Notes under the pieces: model-generated
Databases searched by the model: none
Told to the model about the DNA's origin: nothing
Seen by the model: only the letters and a program-made list of their open reading frames with translations
Shown here: one piece after another, positions 1 to 7,076 of the stretch
How the letters are laid out: every line of letters starts with the position of its first letter
How positions within the stretch are numbered: the first letter of the stretch is position 1
Assembly: GCA_028821035.1 (NCBI GenBank)
Contig: JAPPHP010000273.1
Span: 1 to 8,621 of the forward strand
Length of the DNA stretch: 8,621 nucleotides
Source of the DNA: Gammaproteobacteria bacterium
GTDB lineage: Bacteria; Pseudomonadota; Gammaproteobacteria; Pseudomonadales; Azotimanducaceae
Reading direction: 5' to 3'
Program-made: the position numbers and the translations under genes

Positions 1-974
1 CGGTCGAGCACACCATCGCCCTGGCCCAGCGCTGCGATGCGCTCGGCTACCACCGCTACTGGATCGCCGAGCACCACGCCACGGAGACGCTCGCCAGTTC
101 TTCTCCGGAGATCCTCATCACCCGCGTGGCCCGCGAGACGGAACGCATCCGCATCGGCTCCGGGGGCGTGATGCTGTCGCATTACTCGCCGTTCAAGGTG
201 GCCGAGAACTTCCGCATGCTGGAACTGATGTATCCGGGGCGGATCGATCTCGGGGTTGGGCGGGCGCCCGGCAGCGACGGCCTGACGGCGGCCGCACTCG
301 CCTACGGCAACCCCTTGGGCATCGAGTACTACCCGGCGAAGGTGAAGGACCTCGTGGCGTTCGTGTCGGGGCAGAAGCCCATTACCGAGGCATTCGAGCG
401 GCTGCGGGCTACGCCGGAGGTAGCCACCGTCCCCGAGGTCTGGATGCTGGGCTCCAGCCTGGACAGCGCCGTCTACGCGGCCCGCTTCGGCCTCGCCTTC
501 TCCTTCGCCCACTTCATCGCCCCCGCACCCGCGGCGCCGGCGATGCAGCGCTACCGGCGCGACTTCGTGCCGGAACACCTGACCGCGCCCTACTCTTCCG
601 TTGGCGTGTTCGCCATCGCCACGGAGGACCCGGAGCGAGCGGAAGCGTTCCTCCGCATCCGCGAACTGCATCGCATCCGGCGCGACCAGGGCATCCACGG
701 GCCGCCGCCGACCCCGGAAGAAGCCGCGGCCTATCCCTTCGAGGACGGCCATCTCGAGCGCATGCGGAGCAAGCGCTCCCGGCAGATCATCGGCACGCCT
801 GGCGAGGTGCGCGCGCGGATCGACGCGCTGGTCGAGGAAACCGCCGCCGACGAGGTCGTGATCCTGACGATCACGCCCACCTACGAGGATCGGGTACGGT
901 CCTACGAGTTGATCGCGGAGGCGTACGCGCAGGCGGCCACCCCGGTGCGCTCCGACGCCGCCGCGGGACTCTGA
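1..974 (+). CDS. LLM-class flavin-dependent oxidoreductase (luciferase-like, MsnO8-type), 5' truncated by the window
   Basis: The reading frame is open from base 3 with no start in view, so the gene begins left of the window; 323 codons are present and the stop is TGA at 972-974. Homologues usually begin about 25-30 residues before the first residue seen here, so little is missing. Seen: a beta-strand ending in AEHH (residues 22-25 of the partial protein), an SSSPEIL segment, then IRIGSGGVMLSHYSP, KVAE and PGRIDLGVGRAPG. Together these are the signature of the group-1 luciferase family (MsnO8-like). Near the end come GTPGEV and a VRSYELIAEAY helix, the usual C-terminal elements. Family knowledge: a cytoplasmic TIM-barrel enzyme using reduced FMN and oxygen to oxidise a small organic substrate, usually with flavin supplied by a separate reductase. 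The substrate cannot be read from sequence. The GTG at 126 is internal and not the start. The next gene lies 91 bases downstream on the same strand. Confidence 0.93.
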   Translation, partial: VEHTIALAQRCDALGYHRYWIAEHHATETLASSSPEILITRVARETERIRIGSGGVMLSHYSPFKVAENFRMLELMYPGRIDLGVGRAPGSDGLTAAALAYGNPLGIEYYPAKVKDLVAFVSGQKPITEAFERLRATPEVATVPEVWMLGSSLDSAVYAARFGLAFSFAHFIAPAPAAPAMQRYRRDFVPEHLTAPYSSVGVFAIATEDPERAEAFLRIRELHRIRRDQGIHGPPPTPEEAAAYPFEDGHLERMRSKRSRQIIGTPGEVRARIDALVEETAADEVVILTITPTYEDRVRSYELIAEAYAQAATPVRSDAAAGL

Positions 975-1055
975 TCGCGCGGCGTCCGCGCAACAGCGGG
1001 TCCGTCCCAAGCACGAGGGGTTTTCCTGTAGAGTCGCCGCCTTCACTCCACAGGC

Positions 1056-1059
1056 GGAG
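1056..1059 (+). promoter_or_regulatory. Ribosome binding site of the M16 peptidase gene
   Basis: GGAG lies six bases before the ATG at 1066. The next in-frame ATG, at 1111, would give a shorter signal peptide starting MGRVAGVF but has no comparable purine-rich site before it. This site is why 1066 was chosen as the start. Confidence 0.6.
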
Positions 1060-1065
1060 ACCAGC

Positions 1066-3861
1066 ATGACCTCATATGCCGGCCGGCACTCCTTCGGGCC
1101 GGGCACGTTCATGGGCCGCGTGGCCGGCGTGTTCACCGCCGCCTTCCTGGGTCTCTCGGCCCTCGCAAATCAGGCGATGCCGGACGGGACGGACGGCGTA
1201 ACCGCCATCGACATCCCCTTCACGAAGTACACCCTCGACAACGGCCTCACGCTCATCGTCCACCAGGACACAAAGGCCCCGGTCATCGCCGTCAACGTGT
1301 GGTACCACGTCGGCTCGAAGAACGAGAAGCCCGGCAAGACGGGTTTCGCGCACCTTTTCGAACACCTGATGTTCAACGGCACCGAGAACTACAACGACGA
1401 GTACTTCGGGCCTTTCGAGCGGGTCGGCGCCACGGGCATGAACGGGACGACCAGCAGCGACCGCACCAACTACTTCCAGGTGGTGCCGAAGAATGCCCTC
1501 GACCTCGCGCTCTGGATGGAGTCGGACCGCATGGGCCACCTGCTCGGCGTGGTCGACCAGGCACGCCTCGACGAGCAGCGCGGCGTGGTCCAGAACGAGA
1601 AACGGCAGGGGGAGAACCAGCCGTACGGCCGCGTCTTCAACATCATTTTCGAGAACCTCTTCCCCGCCGGCCATCCCTACTCCTGGCCCGTCATCGGCAG
1701 CATGGAGGACCTGAACGCCGCGAGTCTCGAGGATGTCCGGGAATGGTTCCGGGAGTACTACGGCGCGGCCAACGCCGTCCTGGTCCTCGCCGGCGACGTG
1801 GAACCCGAGTACGCCAAGGCGCGCGTCGAACACTTCTTCGGGCACATCCCCGCCGGGCCGGCGCTGGCGCGCCAGACCGAGTGGATCCCGGAGCTCGATG
1901 GCATCCACCGCCACACCATGCTGGACCGCGTGCCCCAGGCCCGCCTCTACAAGGCGTGGACCGGGCCCCGCTTCGGCGACCCCGACGCGAACCGGCTGGA
2001 CCTCGTCGCGGGGATCCTCTCCGAGGGCAAGACCTCGCGCCTCTACAAGCGCATGGTCTACGACGAGCGGATCGCCTCCGACGTAAGCGCGTTCGCCTTT
2101 CCGATGGAGATCGCCGGCATCTTCGGCGTCGTCGCGACAGCGCTGCCGGGACACAGCCTCGCCGAGCTCGACGCGGTGATCGAGGAAGAGATCGCGCGCT
2201 TCCTGGCCGACGGGCCGACGCAGGACGAGCTCGACCGGATGGTGACCGCGCGGCGGTCGTCCTTCATCCGGGGCATCGAACGGGTCGGCGGCTTCGGCGG
2301 CAAGAGCGACATGCTCGCCCGCAACGAGACCTTCATGAGCGACCCCGCGTTCTACCGGACGACGCTCGCGCGTTGGGAAGCCGCCACCCCCGACGCCCTC
2401 ACCACCGCCGCGCAGGCGTGGATGCGGGGCGGACAGTTCGTCCTCGAGGTGGAACCCTTTCCGCCCACCACCGTCACCGAGCCGATGGCGGACCGCAGCC
2501 GTCTCCCCGACACCGGCACGCCGCCGGAGGTCGGTTTCGAGCCCTTCGAGCGCTTCGCCCTCGACAACGGCCTGGAAGTCGTGCTCGCGCGACGCTCGGC
2601 CATTCCGGTCGTGGAGCTCAACCTGATGGTCGACGCGGGCTACGCCGCCGACCAGTTCGCGACCCCCGGGACGGCGCAACTCGCCATGTCCATGCTCGAT
2701 GAGGGGACCACGAGCCGCTCGGCGCTCGAGATCAGCGACGAGCTGTACCGTCTCGGCGCCTCGCTCAACAGCGGCTCGAACCTCGACACGTCGTCCGTGT
2801 CCATGTCCGCCCTGAAGGAGAACCTGGCGGAGTCCCTCGACCTCTTCGCGGACGTCGTCCTCCACCCGTCCTTCCCGGAGGCAGATTTCAACCGTGTCCA
2901 GCAGCTGCAGATCGTCGGCATCCGCCAGGAAAAGGTCCAGCCGCGCACGCTGGCGTTACGCCTCTTTCCGCGGCTCCTCTACGGCGACGGCCACGCCTAC
3001 AGCCTGCCGTTCACCGGCTCCGGAGACGAGGCTTCCGTCGCCGCGCTGACGCCGCGGGCCCTCGCCGCGTTCCACAGCACGTGGTTCAAGCCGGGCAATG
3101 CGACGCTGATCGTGGTGGGAGACACGACGCGCGCAGAGATCGGGCCGCTCCTCGGCGAGCGGTTCGGCGAGTGGGCCGCGGGCGACGTGCCCGAGAAGAA
3201 CCTCGCGACGGTAGCCCACCCCGAGGCGCCGGCCGTGTACCTGGTCGACCGCCCGGATTCCGAACAGTCGGTCATCATCGCCGGCCATCTCGGGCCACCG
3301 CGCAACAACGACGCCGAGATGGCGATCAGCAGCATGAACCAGGTGCTCGGCGGCGACTTCACCGCGCGCGTCAACATGAACCTGCGGGAGGACAAGAGCT
3401 GGTCCTACGGCGCGTTCACGCAGTTCGTGTCGGCCGAAGGGCAGCGCCCGTTCATCGCACTGGCCCCGGTGCAGACGGACAAGACGAGTCTCGCCATGGC
3501 CGAACTCGAGCGCGAGATCGAGGAGATCCGGGGGGAACGGCCACCCTCTTCCGACGAGATCGCCAAGGTGAAGGACCGCCGCACGCTGTCCCTCCCGGGG
3601 CGCTGGGAGACCGCCTCCGCCGTGCTCGGCTCCATCGCCGAGATCGTGCGCTTCGGCCTTCCGGACGACTACTGGGACACGTACGCCGCCAGCATCCGCG
3701 CGCTCACGGAGGGCGAGATCCGGCAGGCCGCGGTCGATGTCATGCGGCCGGAGGCGTTGGTCTGGGTGGTGGTCGGGGACCGCGCGAAGATCGAGGCCGA
3801 CATCCGGGAACTCGGGTTCGGGGAGATCGTCCTGCTCGACGCGGACGGCAACGAATTGTAG
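1066..3861 (+). CDS. Secreted M16 (insulinase/pitrilysin) family zinc metallopeptidase, two-lobe, PqqL-like
   Basis: A 931-residue protein with two fused M16B units. A basic start and a hydrophobic stretch (about residues 18-35, VAGVFTAAFLGLSALA) look like a Sec signal peptide, so it probably acts in the periplasm or outside. The first unit (about 55-400) carries the inverted zinc motif HLFEH at 96-100 with E178 (VVQNE) as third ligand, the expected spacing. The second unit starts near 493 with a matching LDNGLEVVL segment. It has lost the zinc site: the positions equivalent to H96, E99 and H100 are Q538, M541 and S542. It keeps the Arg/Tyr pair R774 and Y781 (REDKSWSY) that contacts substrate in M16 clamshells. 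This is the usual active-plus-inactive arrangement of pitrilysin-like and PqqL-like enzymes, which degrade peptides inside a closed chamber. Q171 sits where many members have a second catalytic-site Glu. The TAG stop falls inside the GTAG head of a hairpin repeat. The peptide substrate is unknown. Confidence 0.95.
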   Translation: MTSYAGRHSFGPGTFMGRVAGVFTAAFLGLSALANQAMPDGTDGVTAIDIPFTKYTLDNGLTLIVHQDTKAPVIAVNVWYHVGSKNEKPGKTGFAHLFEHLMFNGTENYNDEYFGPFERVGATGMNGTTSSDRTNYFQVVPKNALDLALWMESDRMGHLLGVVDQARLDEQRGVVQNEKRQGENQPYGRVFNIIFENLFPAGHPYSWPVIGSMEDLNAASLEDVREWFREYYGAANAVLVLAGDVEPEYAKARVEHFFGHIPAGPALARQTEWIPELDGIHRHTMLDRVPQARLYKAWTGPRFGDPDANRLDLVAGILSEGKTSRLYKRMVYDERIASDVSAFAFPMEIAGIFGVVATALPGHSLAELDAVIEEEIARFLADGPTQDELDRMVTARRSSFIRGIERVGGFGGKSDMLARNETFMSDPAFYRTTLARWEAATPDALTTAAQAWMRGGQFVLEVEPFPPTTVTEPMADRSRLPDTGTPPEVGFEPFERFALDNGLEVVLARRSAIPVVELNLMVDAGYAADQFATPGTAQLAMSMLDEGTTSRSALEISDELYRLGASLNSGSNLDTSSVSMSALKENLAESLDLFADVVLHPSFPEADFNRVQQLQIVGIRQEKVQPRTLALRLFPRLLYGDGHAYSLPFTGSGDEASVAALTPRALAAFHSTWFKPGNATLIVVGDTTRAEIGPLLGERFGEWAAGDVPEKNLATVAHPEAPAVYLVDRPDSEQSVIIAGHLGPPRNNDAEMAISSMNQVLGGDFTARVNMNLREDKSWSYGAFTQFVSAEGQRPFIALAPVQTDKTSLAMAELEREIEEIRGERPPSSDEIAKVKDRRTLSLPGRWETASAVLGSIAEIVRFGLPDDYWDTYAASIRALTEGEIRQAAVDVMRPEALVWVVVGDRAKIEADIRELGFGEIVLLDADGNEL

Positions 3862-3882
3862 GGGCGGGGCTTGTCCCCGCCC
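3858..3882 (+). repeat. REP-like hairpin unit, left copy
   Basis: The GTAG head is at 3858-3861. A perfect 8-bp stem pairs 3862-3869 (GGGCGGGG) with 3875-3882 (CCCCGCCC) around the loop CTTGT (3870-3874). The TAG of the head is the stop codon of the M16 peptidase gene. Confidence 0.75.
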
Positions 3883-3909
3883 GTGCCGGTCCGTGCACGA
3901 TCTCGAGAC

Positions 3910-3934
3910 GGGACGCCACAAGGGCGTCCCCTAC
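3910..3934 (-). repeat. REP-like hairpin unit, right copy (inverted)
   Basis: Read on the minus strand, the GTAG head is at 3934-3931. The stem GGGACGCC (3930-3923) pairs with GGCGTCCC (3917-3910) around the loop CTTGT (3922-3918). The TAG of the head is the stop codon of the downstream sulfatase gene. Head, stem length, loop length and loop sequence all match the left copy; the stem sequence does not. Confidence 0.75.
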
Positions 3935-5418
3935 TCCACCCCGAACTGCCAGTTCGGCGGCGGCACGAACGTGCCCTCGCCCTCGGAGTAGAGGGGGACC
4001 GGGTTCGGCGGCTGCAGTTCTCGGAAGGCAATGGCCTTCTCCGTGAGGCGCGCGACGATGTCGGGATGGTCCGCGGCGACGTCGTGGCGCTCGAGCGGGT
4101 CTGCGTCGAGCCGGAAGAGCTGTCGCACCGACGCCTCCGCCGCGCCCTCCTCCGTCAGGTGGGGGCCGATGATCACGAGTTTCCAGTCGCCCTCCGACAC
4201 AGCCACCTGGTCGCGGACCTTCGTGCGTCCGACGAACGAGTAGAGATCGCGTTCGAGCGCGTCCTGCTCGCCGGTCAGCACGTCGAGCACATCGACGCCG
4301 TCCAGCGGCTTGCCGCCGTGGTCGTCGATGCCCGTGACGCGCATCAGCATCGGCAGCACGTCGATGTAGGCCAGGGGCACGGAGACGTCGCGCCCGCCGG
4401 AGACGTTGGCCGCCGGCCAGCGGGCGGCAGCCGCGACGCGGATACCGCCCTCGTAGACCGTCGCCTTGCAGCCCCGGAAGGGGCCGTTGTCGCCGATGCC
4501 CACGGAGCCGCCGTTGTCGCTGAAGAAGAGCAGGAGCGTGTTGTCCGCAATGCCGTGCGTGTCCAGCGCGTCCAGAATCCGCCCGATGCCGACATCGAGC
4601 GCGTGGACCATCGCCGCGTGCACGCGCCGCAGCGTGGTGCGCTCCTCAAGGGACATCAGGGGGTTGTGTCCCGTGGCCTCCTGCCAGCTCCGGGGCGGCT
4701 CGATGGCCGACAGCCGGTCGTAGAGGGGCAGGTCCTCTTCCTTCGCCTGGGTGGGCGTGTGCGGCGCGCCGAACGGCACGTAGAGGAAGAACGGCGCCGC
4801 ATCCTCCGCGTGCTCCGCGATGAAGTTCACGGCCCGGTCCGCCAGCAGGTCCGTGGCGTAGCCCTCCTCGAACAGCGGCTCGTAGCCCTGGCTCCAGTCC
4901 CGCTCGCCGAGCCGCTCGTGGGTGAAGTAGTCGACCGCGAACCCGAACCCGACGAACTCCGTGAAGCCGCGCCGCAACGGGTGCCAGCGGCGCTTGAAGT
5001 GCCCGAGGTGCCACTTTCCGAAGATGGCCCGGTGCTGGTAACCCGCGCGCTCGAGGACCTGGGGCAGCAACACCTCGCTGGTGTCGAGCCCGTAGTCGCG
5101 CCACGGCGCCACGACCGAGCGCATCAGGCCGGCGTGGATCGGGTAGCGGCCGGTCATGATGCCGGTGCGGGTCGGCGAACAGACAGGCGCCGAGTAGAAG
5201 CGCGACAGGAGCACGCCGTCGCGGGCGATGCTGTCGATGTGCGGCGTCGCGATGTCGCCGCCGTGCATGCTGACGTCGTAGCGGCCGAGGTCGTCCGGGA
5301 CGATGAGGACGATGTTGGGCAGGTCCTGTCCCTGGGCCGAGGCCGCGAGCGCACAGCACGCCCACGCGACCGGCCACCGCAGTACCCTGGTCAACGCGCG
5401 ACGCACATGTCCGTCCAT
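3931..5418 (-). CDS. Secreted type I (formylglycine) sulfatase, downstream paralogue
   Basis: A 495-residue member of the alkaline phosphatase/arylsulfatase A-like family, which hydrolyses sulfate esters. A basic start and hydrophobic core (about 13-28) ending ASA suggest Sec export with cleavage near residue 28. No lipobox is seen at the Cys pair 21-22. The active-site signature CSPTR is at 80-84, continuing to TG at 89-90; C80 would be oxidised to formylglycine. Calcium ligands D42, D43, D301 and N302 are present. Other active-site residues are R84, K135 and H137 (GKWHLG), H220 (GAPH) and K318 (CKATVYEGG). Length and motif order fit a complete, active enzyme. The formylglycine-generating enzyme it needs is not in the window. 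It lies 75 bases behind a close paralogue on the same strand, so the two are probably co-transcribed. Its TAG stop lies in the head of the adjacent hairpin repeat. The substrate is not predictable; a carbohydrate or aryl sulfate is possible. Confidence 0.96.
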   Translation of the reverse strand: MDGHVRRALTRVLRWPVAWACCALAASAQGQDLPNIVLIVPDDLGRYDVSMHGGDIATPHIDSIARDGVLLSRFYSAPVCSPTRTGIMTGRYPIHAGLMRSVVAPWRDYGLDTSEVLLPQVLERAGYQHRAIFGKWHLGHFKRRWHPLRRGFTEFVGFGFAVDYFTHERLGERDWSQGYEPLFEEGYATDLLADRAVNFIAEHAEDAAPFFLYVPFGAPHTPTQAKEEDLPLYDRLSAIEPPRSWQEATGHNPLMSLEERTTLRRVHAAMVHALDVGIGRILDALDTHGIADNTLLLFFSDNGGSVGIGDNGPFRGCKATVYEGGIRVAAAARWPAANVSGGRDVSVPLAYIDVLPMLMRVTGIDDHGGKPLDGVDVLDVLTGEQDALERDLYSFVGRTKVRDQVAVSEGDWKLVIIGPHLTEEGAAEASVRQLFRLDADPLERHDVAADHPDIVARLTEKAIAFRELQPPNPVPLYSEGEGTFVPPPNWQFGVE

Positions 5419-5493
5419 TGCATCCCTCCTCGTCGGTAGCCGCTCGATGATAGCGCTGCGGGCCGAAGCCGGGGGTCCGCCCCGAGGACCGGT
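5419..5493 (-). promoter_or_regulatory. 75-base spacer between the sulfatase genes, with a weak -10-like box
   Basis: On the minus strand TATCAT (5452-5447) is one base from the -10 consensus and lies 28 bases before the ATG, but no recognisable -35 hexamer sits 16-18 bases further upstream. The pair GGTCC...GGACC could form a 5-bp hairpin just after the upstream stop, without a T tract. There is no convincing terminator here, so read-through from the upstream sulfatase is the simpler model. Confidence 0.2.
5424..5430 (-). promoter_or_regulatory. Ribosome binding site of the downstream sulfatase gene
   Basis: On the minus strand AGGAGGG ends five bases before the ATG at 5418-5416. It is near-consensus and fixes the start, so this gene can be translated independently of the upstream copy. 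Confidence 0.7.
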
Positions 5494-7008
5494 TCAGTCG
5501 CTCCCGAACTGCCAGTTGGGCGGCGGTTCGAACCCATCCACACCCACGGAGAACGAGGGCATCGGTCGCGGCGGCTCCAGGCTCCGGAAGGCGATCGCCT
5601 TCTCGGTAAGGCGCTTCACGATGTCCGGATGGTCGCTCGCCAGATCGCGGTGCTCGAGCGGGTCCTCGTCCAGCCGGAAGAGCTGCCGGGTCGACGCTTC
5701 CGCGGCGCCGGGCTCCCGGAGGTCCGGCCCGAAGATCACGAGTTTCCAGTCGCCCTCCGTGACCGCCACCTGGTCGCGGTCCTCCGTCACCGCGACGTAC
5801 GAGTAAAGGTCCCTCTCGAGCGCGTCCTGCTTGCCCGTCAGCACGTCCAGCACGTCGACGCCGTCGAGGGGTTTGCCGCCATGGTCGGAGATGCCCGCCG
5901 CGCGCATGAGTGTTGGCAGCACGTCCACGTACGCCAGGGGCACGGACACGTCGCGCCCGCCGGTGATGTCGCCCGCCGGCCAATGGGCCGCCGCGGCGAC
6001 GCGGATGCCGCCCTCGTATACCGTCGCCTTGCAGCCCCGCCACGGACCGTTGTCGCCGATGCCCACCGAGCCGCCGTTGTCGCTGAAGAAGAGCACCAGC
6101 GTGTTCTCGGCGACGCCATGCTCGTCGAGGGCGCCGAGGACCCGCCCGATGCCGATATCGAGGGCGTGGACCATCGAAGCGTGGATGCGCCGCAGCCGCG
6201 TGCGGTCATCGAGGGACATCCCGAAATCTATGCCCGTGGCGTCCGCCCAACCCGGGGGCACGTCGATGGCCGAGAGGTGATCGTACAGCGGCAGGTCCTC
6301 TTCTTTCGCCTGGGTCGGCGAGTGCGGCGCGCCGAACGGGAGATAGAGGAAGAACGGCGCGTCGTCGCCGGCGTGCTCGGCGATGAAACGGACGGCCCGG
6401 TCTGCCACGAGGTCCGTGGCGTAGCCTTCCTCGACCAGCGGCTCGTAGCCGAGGCTCCAGTCGCGCTCTCCCAGGCGTTCGTGGGTGAAGAAGTCGACCG
6501 CGAAGTTGTGCCCCACGAACTCGGTGAAGCCACGCCGCAGGGGGTGCCACTGCCGCTGGAAATGACCCAGGTGCCACTTGCCGAAGATGCCCCGGTGCTT
6601 GTACCCCGCACGCTCGAGGACCTCGGGCAGCATGACCTCGCCCGGGTCGAGTCCGTAGTCCCGCCAGGGCGCGATCGCCGCGCGCATGAGACCGGCATGG
6701 ATCGGATAGCGCCCCGTCATGATGCCGGCACGCGTCGGCGAGCAGACCGGCGCCGTGTAGAAGCGCGACAGCAGCACGCCGTCGCGGGCGATGCTGTCGA
6801 TGTGCGGCGTCGCGATGTCCGTGCCGTGCAGGCTGACGTCGTAACGTCCGAGATCGTCGGGCAGGATGAGGACGATGTTGGGTGGGCCGGCCGCCTCGTT
6901 TCCGGCGGCCGCCCACGCCCACATCACCGGCACCACCAGCGCGGCAACGAGCGCGCGGTGCATGCAACCGCCCCGCGGGCCCGTCCGATGTCGAACCTGT
7001 CCTGCCAT
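5494..7008 (-). CDS. Secreted type I (formylglycine) sulfatase, upstream paralogue
   Basis: A 504-residue sulfatase aligning to the downstream copy without a gap from residue 43 (34 in the other) to the C-terminus; my hand count gives about 370 identities in 462 positions, near 80%. The signature CSPTR is at 89-93 with TG at 98-99; C89 is the predicted formylglycine. D51, D52, D310 and N311 are metal ligands, and R93, K144, H146, H229 and K328 complete the active site. It should therefore be active on a sulfate ester. The N-terminus has a 15-residue polar lead before a typical signal peptide (MHRALVAALVV...). I keep the start at 7008 because a strong ribosome binding site precedes it and because the paralogue starts with a similar pattern (MxGxVR). 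An alternative start at 6963 would give a more ordinary signal peptide but has a poorer upstream site. It is the promoter-proximal gene of the probable pair and is transcribed divergently from the aldolase homologue. Confidence 0.96.
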   Translation of the reverse strand: MAGQVRHRTGPRGGCMHRALVAALVVPVMWAWAAAGNEAAGPPNIVLILPDDLGRYDVSLHGTDIATPHIDSIARDGVLLSRFYTAPVCSPTRAGIMTGRYPIHAGLMRAAIAPWRDYGLDPGEVMLPEVLERAGYKHRGIFGKWHLGHFQRQWHPLRRGFTEFVGHNFAVDFFTHERLGERDWSLGYEPLVEEGYATDLVADRAVRFIAEHAGDDAPFFLYLPFGAPHSPTQAKEEDLPLYDHLSAIDVPPGWADATGIDFGMSLDDRTRLRRIHASMVHALDIGIGRVLGALDEHGVAENTLVLFFSDNGGSVGIGDNGPWRGCKATVYEGGIRVAAAAHWPAGDITGGRDVSVPLAYVDVLPTLMRAAGISDHGGKPLDGVDVLDVLTGKQDALERDLYSYVAVTEDRDQVAVTEGDWKLVIFGPDLREPGAAEASTRQLFRLDEDPLEHRDLASDHPDIVKRLTEKAIAFRSLEPPRPMPSFSVGVDGFEPPPNWQFGSD

Positions 7009-7014
7009 GCCCTT

Positions 7015-7020
7015 CCCTCC
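7015..7020 (-). promoter_or_regulatory. Ribosome binding site of the upstream sulfatase gene
   Basis: GGAGGG on the minus strand lies six bases before the ATG at 7008-7006. It decides the start in favour of 7008 over the internal ATG at 6963. Confidence 0.65.
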
Positions 7021-7065
7021 CGCCGCGACGCTGCTTGGCGGTATGCTCCCATGTTTGCCGCATGC

Positions 7066-7070
7066 GAGGA
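7066..7070 (+). promoter_or_regulatory. Ribosome binding site of the aldolase homologue
   Basis: GAGGA lies six bases before the ATG at 7077. The ATG at 7062 has no such site, and the frame further upstream runs through the sulfatase gene on the other strand, so 7077 is the preferred start. Confidence 0.5.
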
Positions 7071-7076
7071 ACGCCC

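Larger units (their letters stand above)
3858..3934. repeat. REP doublet (REPIN-like element): two inverted GTAG-headed hairpins
   Basis: Two hairpin units face each other between convergent genes. Each reads GTAG, an 8-base arm, loop CTTGT, then the perfectly complementary 8-base arm. The heads and loops are identical but the stems differ (GGGCGGGG in one, GGGACGCC in the other), so base pairing is conserved rather than sequence. The outer ends GTAGGGG (3858-3864) and CCCCTAC (3928-3934) are mutually complementary, as are CCCGT (3880-3884) and ACGGG (3908-3912), so the whole element could also fold as one long hairpin. A GTAG head followed by a hairpin is the recognised form of bacterial REP sequences, which are mobilised by RAYT transposases (TnpA_REP, HUH Y1 family). 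No RAYT gene is in this window. There is no T tract on either side, so it is not a standard intrinsic terminator, though it could protect the 3' ends of both transcripts. Confidence 0.75.
3931..7008 (-). repeat. Tandem duplication of a whole sulfatase gene
   Basis: Copies at 3931-5418 and 5494-7008 lie head to tail on the minus strand and encode proteins about 80% identical with no internal insertion or deletion. Similarity extends to the start region: both have GGAGGG before the ATG, and the first codons share the pattern ATGG, two bases, GGACA, one base, GT. This suggests that the duplicated unit included the translation start. The signal peptides differ in length and sequence. Confidence 0.85.
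7009..7076. promoter_or_regulatory. Divergent intergenic region between the sulfatase pair and the aldolase homologue
   Basis: Only 68 bases separate the two divergent starts, so both promoters, if both are here, must overlap or extend into the genes. On the plus strand TATGCT at 7042-7047 is a possible -10, but no good -35 is seen. GCATGC (7060-7065) is a short palindrome. I see no clear operator. Confidence 0.3.

Noticed and set aside
977..991. Perfect inverted repeat GCGCGG, CGT, CCGCGC just after the oxidoreductase stop
   Set aside because: The 6-bp stem with a 3-base loop has no T tract after it, and such repeats are expected by chance at this G+C. It is not called a terminator.
1027..1034. 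TGTAGAGT as a -10 for the M16 peptidase gene
   Set aside because: It matches the consensus only partly and there is no -35 at the right distance.
1072..2865. Long open frame (597 codons) antisense to the M16 peptidase gene
   Set aside because: It is antisense to a clear gene and rich in Arg, Gly, Val, Glu and His with no recognisable domain. Such frames arise from G/C-rich third codon positions.
3858..3934. Intrinsic bidirectional terminator
   Set aside because: The stems are strong but neither strand has a T run after a hairpin. The shared GTAG heads and loops fit a REP doublet better.
3871..5439. 522-codon plus-strand frame over the downstream sulfatase, with a look-alike at 5629-7293 over the upstream copy
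   Set aside because: The two frames resemble each other only because the sulfatase genes on the other strand are paralogues. Neither shows a domain, and both have shadow-type composition.
4646..6043. 465-codon minus-strand frame spanning parts of both sulfatase genes
   Set aside because: It is a different frame of the same strand as two well-supported sulfatases and reads as Arg/Gly/Ala-rich nonsense.
6882..7076. N-terminal extension of the aldolase homologue to the ATG at 6882
   Set aside because: The added residues are Pro/Arg-rich, antisense to the sulfatase signal-peptide region and not aldolase-like; a ribosome binding site supports 7077.
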